NCBI GenBank assembly: GCA_003225595.1
Contig: QIAR01000231.1
Location: 1-8,189 of the forward strand
Length of the DNA: 8,189 nucleotides
Direction: 5' to 3'
Origin: Acidobacteriota bacterium
GTDB lineage: Bacteria; Acidobacteriota; Terriglobia; Terriglobales; Acidobacteriaceae
Under the pieces are notes generated by a model that had not been told where the DNA came from, ran no database searches, and saw only the letters and a program-made list of their open reading frames with translations. The stretch's first letter is position 1. The number at the start of each line of letters is the position of its first letter. The translations under genes and the position numbers were made by a program. Positions 4,514 through 8,189 of the stretch are shown piece by piece.

Positions 4514-5698
4514 TTACTTGCGGACAGTCTGCCCAACTGGCTCTCGCAGTCCAGCGTCGCTCGCCAGCCTGTCGGCTTTGTCAGTGATTTCCCAAGTGAA
4601 GTCCGGATCCTTGCGGCCAAAGTGGCCGTAAGCCGCAGTCTTTTTATAAATCGGGCGCCGCAGATTCAGCGACTCGATGATGCCCCTGGGCGTCAGTTGA
4701 AAGTGAGCCCGCACCAGATCTGGAATGATGGCAGGGTCCACCGTGGCGGTGCCAAAAGTCTCCACGAGAACACTCACCGGGTCGGCCACGCCAATGGCGT
4801 AAGCAAGTTGGACTTCGCAGCGATCGGATAAGCCGGCGGCCACAATATTCTTGGCGACATAGCGCGCCATATAGGCAGCCGAGCGATCTACCTTGGTTGG
4901 ATCCTTCCCACTGAAGCACCCGCCACCATGACGGCCCATGCCGCCGTAAGAATCCACGATGATCTTGCGGCCGGTTAGACCCGTATCGCCCATCGGTCCG
5001 CCCACTACAAACCGACCGGTAGGATTGATGTGGTACTTGGTATCGGCATCGAGCATATAGGCGGGGATAGCCTGCTGGATCACGTGCTGCAGGACTTCTG
5101 CCCGCAGTTTCTTGTTGTCTACCAGCTCGGAGTGTTGGGTGGAGATTACGACGGCGTCGACTCGGATCGGCTTTTTGTTCTCGTCATATTCGACAGTGAC
5201 CTGGGATTTGCCATCCGGCCGCAAGAAGTCGAGTTGACCAGTCTTGCGAACCTCGGACAACCGCTGCGTGAGCCTGTGGGCGAGCAGGATTGGGGTCGGC
5301 ATTAGTTCGGGATTCTCATTACTGGCATACCCAAACATCATTCCCTGGTCACCGGCGCCACCTGGGTCAACGCCCATGGCAATGTCAGGCGACTGCTCGT
5401 GGATGGAGGAGATCACGGCGCAGGTCTCGTGGTCGAAACCGTAGGTCGCATCTGTGTAACCCACCGCCATAACGGTGCCCCGGACAATGGACGGAAAATC
5501 CACGTAGGCTTTGGTCGTGATTTCACCGGCGATGAAAGCAAGACCGGTGGTAAGCAGAGTCTCACAAGCGACGCGGCTGGCCGAGTCTTCGGTGAGGCAG
5601 GCGTCGAGGATGGCGTCTGAAATCTGGTCGGCGATCTTGTCCGGGTGGCCCTCTGTAACCGATTCAGAGGTAAACAAATAACGATTTCTGAGGGGCAA
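4514..5698 (-). CDS. metK: S-adenosylmethionine synthetase (methionine adenosyltransferase)
   Basis: Makes S-adenosylmethionine from methionine and ATP, releasing phosphate and pyrophosphate. The 394 residues are close to the usual bacterial length. Signature sequences: TEGHPDKIADQISDAILD (15-32, with His18 and Asp20 in the active site), the ATP-site hexapeptide GAGDQG (114-119) followed by MMFGYA, DSYGGMGRHGGG (249-260), the P-loop-like GGGCFSGKDPTKVDRSAAY (258-276), and AAYGHFGR (355-362). The glycine-rich loop has Cys261 where GGGAFSGKD with Ala is usual. The start is TTG at 5698, well supported by AAGGAG placed 6 nt upstream and by the homologous N-terminus RYLFTSESVTEGHPDK. It is followed in the same direction by ahcY, giving a SAM-synthesis/SAH-removal pair. 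Identification is certain. Confidence 0.98.
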   Translation of the reverse strand: MPLRNRYLFTSESVTEGHPDKIADQISDAILDACLTEDSASRVACETLLTTGLAFIAGEITTKAYVDFPSIVRGTVMAVGYTDATYGFDHETCAVISSIHEQSPDIAMGVDPGGAGDQGMMFGYASNENPELMPTPILLAHRLTQRLSEVRKTGQLDFLRPDGKSQVTVEYDENKKPIRVDAVVISTQHSELVDNKKLRAEVLQHVIQQAIPAYMLDADTKYHINPTGRFVVGGPMGDTGLTGRKIIVDSYGGMGRHGGGCFSGKDPTKVDRSAAYMARYVAKNIVAAGLSDRCEVQLAYAIGVADPVSVLVETFGTATVDPAIIPDLVRAHFQLTPRGIIESLNLRRPIYKKTAAYGHFGRKDPDFTWEITDKADRLASDAGLREPVGQTVRK

Positions 5699-5913
5699 TT
5701 TGTTCTCCTTGAAGCAATCTGGACGTTACGTCTGGTGGGGTCAGATCACAACGGCCCTCAAATCAAACGCCTTGAGGTCTTTAAAAACCTATCAGAGAAG
5801 GTCGTTTGGCGCAACGACTTTGGGGCTTGGCGGGTTGTGAACCCAAAGCCTTACGCCGGCCCTGCTGGAGGCGGAAAGCCATGTCTAAAGTTGCGCCTTT
5901 GAGCTCTCCTGAT
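5699..5913 (-). promoter_or_regulatory. metK upstream region with potential structured leader
   Basis: 215 nt separate the RodZ-like stop from the metK start. GTTGCGCC (5890-5897) can pair with GGCGCAAC (5808-5815), closing a domain of about 90 nt. Inside it two alternatives compete: CTTTGGG (5818-5824) with CCCAAAG (5842-5848), or GGCTT (5824-5828) with AAGCC (5846-5850) stacked near GGGTT (5832-5836) with AACCC (5840-5844). A further hairpin, AGGTTTTTAAAGACCT on the minus strand (5791-5776), lies nearer metK. A possible promoter is TTGCGC, 17 nt, TAGGTT with extended-10 TGA, but it falls inside the leader. The strong metK ribosome binding site is at 5710-5705. No known SAM or SAH riboswitch consensus was recognised. 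A 33-codon minus-strand ORF (5882-5781) lacks a ribosome binding site. Confidence 0.4.
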
Positions 5914-6633
5914 TTAACTGGGTGGCTTTGCAGTGGTTTGGGGTTGCAGACCGTCGGCGCCAAAATTCAGGGATTTCACCTGGCCGTAATCGCCTTGCGG
6001 GGGGAGCTTGGTCCCGTTAAACGAGAATTCCACCCCGCCGATATTCCCTGCCTTGATGACGATTTCCTTCTGCGCCTGCACGGATTTCTCTGCCGGCGCG
6101 ACTAGTATTTGATCCAGAATCACTTTTCCATCGGCGGTAATCGAAATCCAGGAGTCTTCGCGGGCCTTGATCGACACGAGGAAGCTGCTGGATTTCGAAG
6201 CTGTTGGCACCCGGTAAGGACCGGGTCGCGGCAACGGCCGCGCGTAGTAGCTCCATACGCAGGACGCGAGCGCGACCGCGAGCAGCAAAGAGGCCAGTAC
6301 ACCCCAGGGGATCTGCTCAGCGACACTCTTTTTGGCCACCTCCGGCAGAAGCACAGGAAAGACTTCTGGCGATGCGTCAAGCTCGTTGGCGGGTGCAGTT
6401 TCGCGGACGGCATCGAGGTAGTCGGCAACGGCCTGGTCTTCGTCGATTCCGACGCGCCGGGCGTAGGCGCGGATAAATCCTTTGTTGAAGACGCCTCCGG
6501 GAAGCTTGTCGAACTTATCCTCTTCCAGGGCCAGCAAGAACCTGGTGCCGATCTTGGTGGACAGAGAGATTTCATCGAGAGAGATGCCGCGCTGCTCTCG
6601 CTCCCGCCTTAACCGCTGGCCCAAGGATGGCAC
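5914..6633 (-). CDS. RodZ-like membrane protein with N-terminal helix-turn-helix and DUF4115
   Basis: A 239-residue bitopic inner-membrane protein. Residues 4-75 form the Xre-like helix-turn-helix of the RodZ family (LGQRLRREREQRGISLDEIS, then LPGGVFNKGFIRAYARRVGID). An acidic/proline linker leads to one hydrophobic span (about 109-129, PWGVLASLLLAVALASCVW). The outer part (150-225) has the SFLVSIKAREDSWISITADG and GNIGGVEFSFNGTKLPPQG strands of DUF4115. In E. coli RodZ the cytoplasmic domain binds MreB and the protein helps keep rod shape; a related topology is used by other regulators. The start is GTG at 6633, preceded by AGGGAG 5 nt away. It is shorter than E. coli RodZ and is not next to mre genes here. 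It may be transcribed ahead of metK, 215 nt downstream, and is divergent from the cyclase gene. The family is firm; a cell-shape role is inference. Confidence 0.87.
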   Translation of the reverse strand: MPSLGQRLRREREQRGISLDEISLSTKIGTRFLLALEEDKFDKLPGGVFNKGFIRAYARRVGIDEDQAVADYLDAVRETAPANELDASPEVFPVLLPEVAKKSVAEQIPWGVLASLLLAVALASCVWSYYARPLPRPGPYRVPTASKSSSFLVSIKAREDSWISITADGKVILDQILVAPAEKSVQAQKEIVIKAGNIGGVEFSFNGTKLPPQGDYGQVKSLNFGADGLQPQTTAKPPS

Positions 6634-6775
6634 TGCCTCTCCCTCTTTTTTCGACCCGGTGGGGCTCGGCCCGGCGCACCAGGAATCGTCTAGATATAAA
6701 TATATGTTAGGTTTGAGTTGTAGGTGCCATTAAAAATTAACTTGGAATGCGAAACGAATCAGAAAGGTTCACGCC
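6634..6775. promoter_or_regulatory. Divergent intergenic region upstream of the RodZ-like gene
   Basis: An AT-rich core at about 6690-6740 (TAGATATAAATATATG, TTAAAAATTAAC) lies between the two divergent genes and contains TATATT/TATATC -10-like boxes facing the RodZ-like gene. The minus-strand purine tract AAAAAAGAGGGAGAGG just before 6633 includes that gene's ribosome binding site. No single promoter stands out and no operator was recognised. Confidence 0.35.
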
Positions 6776-6853
6776 GTGTCTGGCGCTCTGGTCCCCGCGC
6801 CCCTGCCCCAGGCGCATGCACGTGGCCTTAGGGGTTCTGGTTACCAAGGGTGG

Positions 6854-6883
6854 TTGCCGGCATTTCTGAACGGCGCATATAAT
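6854..6883 (+). promoter_or_regulatory. Sigma70-like promoter of the diguanylate cyclase gene
   Basis: TTGCCG (6854-6859) and a perfect TATAAT (6878-6883) are separated by 18 nt. Transcription would start near 6890, about 30 nt before ATG 6920, with GAGG at 6907-6910 as a ribosome binding site. This is the best promoter match I see in the window, and it supports the shorter cyclase. Confidence 0.6.
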
Positions 6884-6919
6884 TCAAGCATTTCCTGCCG
6901 AACATTGAGGATTCTGGGC

Positions 6920-7972
6920 ATGCCCGAGGCCGCCGGCGCCGACCGCAAACGGCAAATCCAAGAACTGAACATCTTCCATGATGTGGCCAAGGCCCTGACA
7001 TCGATGCTCGACCTCGATTCCATCCTGCAGACCATCATGGAAAAAATGGCTGAGTATTTCCGCCCGGATACCTGGTCGTTGCTCATGGTTGACGGGGAGC
7101 GAGAGGAGCTGTATTTCGCCATTGCCGTGGGGGATGCGGCCGAGGCGCTTAAGAATGTAAGGCTCAAAGTCGGCGAAGGCATTGCCGGATGGGTGGCTAA
7201 GCATGGCGAACAGGTCATCGTGCCCGATGTTCTCAATGACCCACGTTTCGCCAAGAGAATCGACGAGATGACCAAATGGGAGACCCGTTCGATCATCTGT
7301 GTGCCGCTGCGCTCCAAGCACCGTGTGCTGGGCGTCATTCAGCTAGTCAACGTCGATATGAAGGGGTTTAGCGATCAAGAGATGTTCTTTCTGCAGTCTC
7401 TTTGTGACTACGCTGCCATCGCAATCGACAATGCTCGCGCCGTGGAAAAAATCCAGGAACTCACGATTACAGATGACTGCACAGGTCTTTACAATGCCCG
7501 GCATCTCTACAAGGTTCTCGAAACCGAGGTCTACCGCTCGTCGCGTTTTGGCTACGAGTTCACCGTGCTGTTCATAGATTTGGATCACTTCAAGCAGGTC
7601 AATGACACGCACGGCCACCTAATCGGAAGCAAACTGCTGATCGAGATCGGCTATCTGATCAAAGCGCAGTTGCGTTTAATTGATTTCGCTTTCCGTTATG
7701 GCGGCGACGAGTTCGTGGTGCTGCTGCCACAGACGGGAAAGGATTCCGCCTTGGTGGTGGCTAAGCGCTTGCGTGACAACCTCCGCACCAGCAACTTTTG
7801 CACGGAAGAAGGACTGAACCTGAATGTCCGCGCCAGCATTGGTGTGGCTACCTATCCGCACGACGCCAAGACGCCGCAAGACATCATTCGCCAAGCGGAC
7901 GAGATGATGTATCTCGTCAAAAACAGTAGCCGCGACAATATCGGAATCGCACAGAGGGGAGTGATGAAGTAG
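6920..7972 (+). CDS. GAF-GGDEF diguanylate cyclase
   Basis: Predicted enzyme making cyclic di-GMP from two GTP, controlled by a sensory GAF domain. With the ATG at 6920 it has 350 residues. A short helical lead (KRQIQELNIFHDVAKALTS) comes first, then a GAF domain (about 25-172; GEGIAGWVAKHGEQVIVPDV, then SIICVPLRSKHRVLGVIQLV) and a linker helix ending ELTITDDCTGLYN, the usual GGDEF entry. The GGDEF domain spans about 183-345: metal/substrate motif DLDHFKQVNDTHGH (220-233), active loop RYGGDEF (259-265), and RASIGVATYP. An RxxD inhibitory site (R252-L-I-D255) lies five residues before GGDEF, so product inhibition is expected. No membrane segment or signal peptide is visible, so it is probably cytosolic; the GAF ligand is unknown. 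The frame is open back to GTG 6776, but those 48 codons have no domain and contain the promoter. Only GGDEF is present, no EAL. Confidence 0.92.
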   Translation: MPEAAGADRKRQIQELNIFHDVAKALTSMLDLDSILQTIMEKMAEYFRPDTWSLLMVDGEREELYFAIAVGDAAEALKNVRLKVGEGIAGWVAKHGEQVIVPDVLNDPRFAKRIDEMTKWETRSIICVPLRSKHRVLGVIQLVNVDMKGFSDQEMFFLQSLCDYAAIAIDNARAVEKIQELTITDDCTGLYNARHLYKVLETEVYRSSRFGYEFTVLFIDLDHFKQVNDTHGHLIGSKLLIEIGYLIKAQLRLIDFAFRYGGDEFVVLLPQTGKDSALVVAKRLRDNLRTSNFCTEEGLNLNVRASIGVATYPHDAKTPQDIIRQADEMMYLVKNSSRDNIGIAQRGVMK

Positions 7973-8035
7973 GAAGGCAGCGCGCAGCTCGTAGTATTTA
8001 GCAATTAGCTCTTGGCAGTTGGCTTTCAAGGTGTC
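7973..8035. other. Non-coding, repeat-like spacer after the cyclase gene
   Basis: TTTAGCAATTAGCTCTTGGCAGTTGGCTTTC (about 7997-8027) is made of degenerate TAGC/TTGGC units and resembles AGCTAATTGCTAA-type phrases common between genes in environmental bacteria (from memory). No terminator hairpin with a T-run was found. Confidence 0.35.
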
Positions 8036-8131
8036 ATGAAAATTGTCCTACCTGTCTCTACGACTGTGCTGCTCTGCTTGATGATGCCCGTTTTGCGACA
8101 GGATGAATTCCTCTATCAACAGAGGGCTTGA
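8036..8131 (+). CDS. Possible tiny secreted-type ORF or gene fragment, 31 residues
   Basis: An ATG-started ORF encodes a signal-peptide-like N-terminus (MKIVLPVSTTVLLCLMMPVL) and then stops after RQDEFLYQQRA. There is AAGG about 7 nt upstream (CAAGGTGTC before the ATG). A second short frame (8103-8189, 28 residues, rich in charged residues) starts inside it in another frame and closes on the last base of the window, so a frameshifted small exported protein is possible. Evidence is weak; it may be non-coding. Confidence 0.25.
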   Translation: MKIVLPVSTTVLLCLMMPVLRQDEFLYQQRA

Positions 8132-8189
8132 AGAAGAGAAGTCGTACACACGTCACGCAACGGAGTATCATCGGGAACATCCGGATTAG

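Noticed and set aside
4372..4620. Minus-strand ORF running through the metK-ahcY gap
   Set aside because: It overlaps the metK 3' end out of frame, and its middle (PRRTRRCTKDC) is translated ACGAAGG repeat, a known source of false ORFs.
5818..5850. tRNA T-arm-like hairpin (GGGTTCACAACCC, minus strand)
   Set aside because: No acceptor, D or anticodon stems could be assembled around it, so it is not a tRNA gene.
5781..5882. 33-codon leader peptide upstream of metK
   Set aside because: There is no ribosome binding site, and no run of Met codons or stop-coupled terminator that would suggest attenuation.
5900..5950. SAM-II-like phrase (CTGATTTAACTGG...TTTGCAG) near metK
   Set aside because: It is on the plus strand, antisense to metK, overlaps the RodZ-like coding end, and the required pseudoknot partners are not visible.
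1..8189. CRISPR array, insertion sequence, rRNA or complete tRNA
   Set aside because: No regularly spaced identical repeats, transposase motifs or RNA-gene consensus were seen on either strand.

Overview
This window looks like a piece of a moderately GC-rich Gram-negative chromosome, most likely from a soil or environmental bacterium. The best guess is Acidobacteriota. That guess rests on the intergenic repeat phrases, the short archaeal/Thermotoga-type AhcY beside MetK, and the GAF-GGDEF style. It is inference, because there is no rRNA or other taxonomic marker here.

Left part (1-2374) is accessory. A ribbon-helix-helix antitoxin and a ParE/RelE-type toxin overlap by 10 nt on the plus strand. 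A 305-codon gene of unknown function runs towards them on the minus strand, with the stop regions overlapping by 4 nt. After a hairpin-bearing gap comes a second toxin-antitoxin pair on the minus strand, a second ribbon-helix-helix protein followed directly (TAGATG) by a PIN-domain toxin. The unknown gene is therefore enclosed by two toxin-antitoxin modules.

Middle left (2375-3048) is mostly intergenic. It holds a REP-like hairpin repeat, a 39-codon remnant that begins like a GIY-YIG endonuclease, a 63-codon hypothetical ORF, and dispersed-repeat-like sequence with hairpins that may end ahcY transcription.

Middle (3049-5913) is conserved metabolism on the minus strand: metK (SAM synthetase, TTG start with a strong ribosome binding site) and then ahcY (S-adenosylhomocysteine hydrolase). 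Together they make SAM and clear the SAH left by methylation. Arrays related to a (C)ACGAAGG unit lie between the two genes, and a related phrase lies beyond ahcY. The 215-nt gap upstream of metK can form long-range and mutually exclusive stems and may be a regulatory leader. It matches no SAM or SAH riboswitch consensus that I can recall.

Right part (5914-8189): a RodZ-like membrane protein with an N-terminal helix-turn-helix (minus strand) is divergent from a GAF-GGDEF diguanylate cyclase (plus strand). The cyclase has an intact GGDEF site and an RxxD inhibitory site. A good sigma70-like promoter inside the longest possible cyclase reading frame argues for the ATG at 6920 as the true start. 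The last 217 nt contain only repeat-like sequence and very short ORFs.
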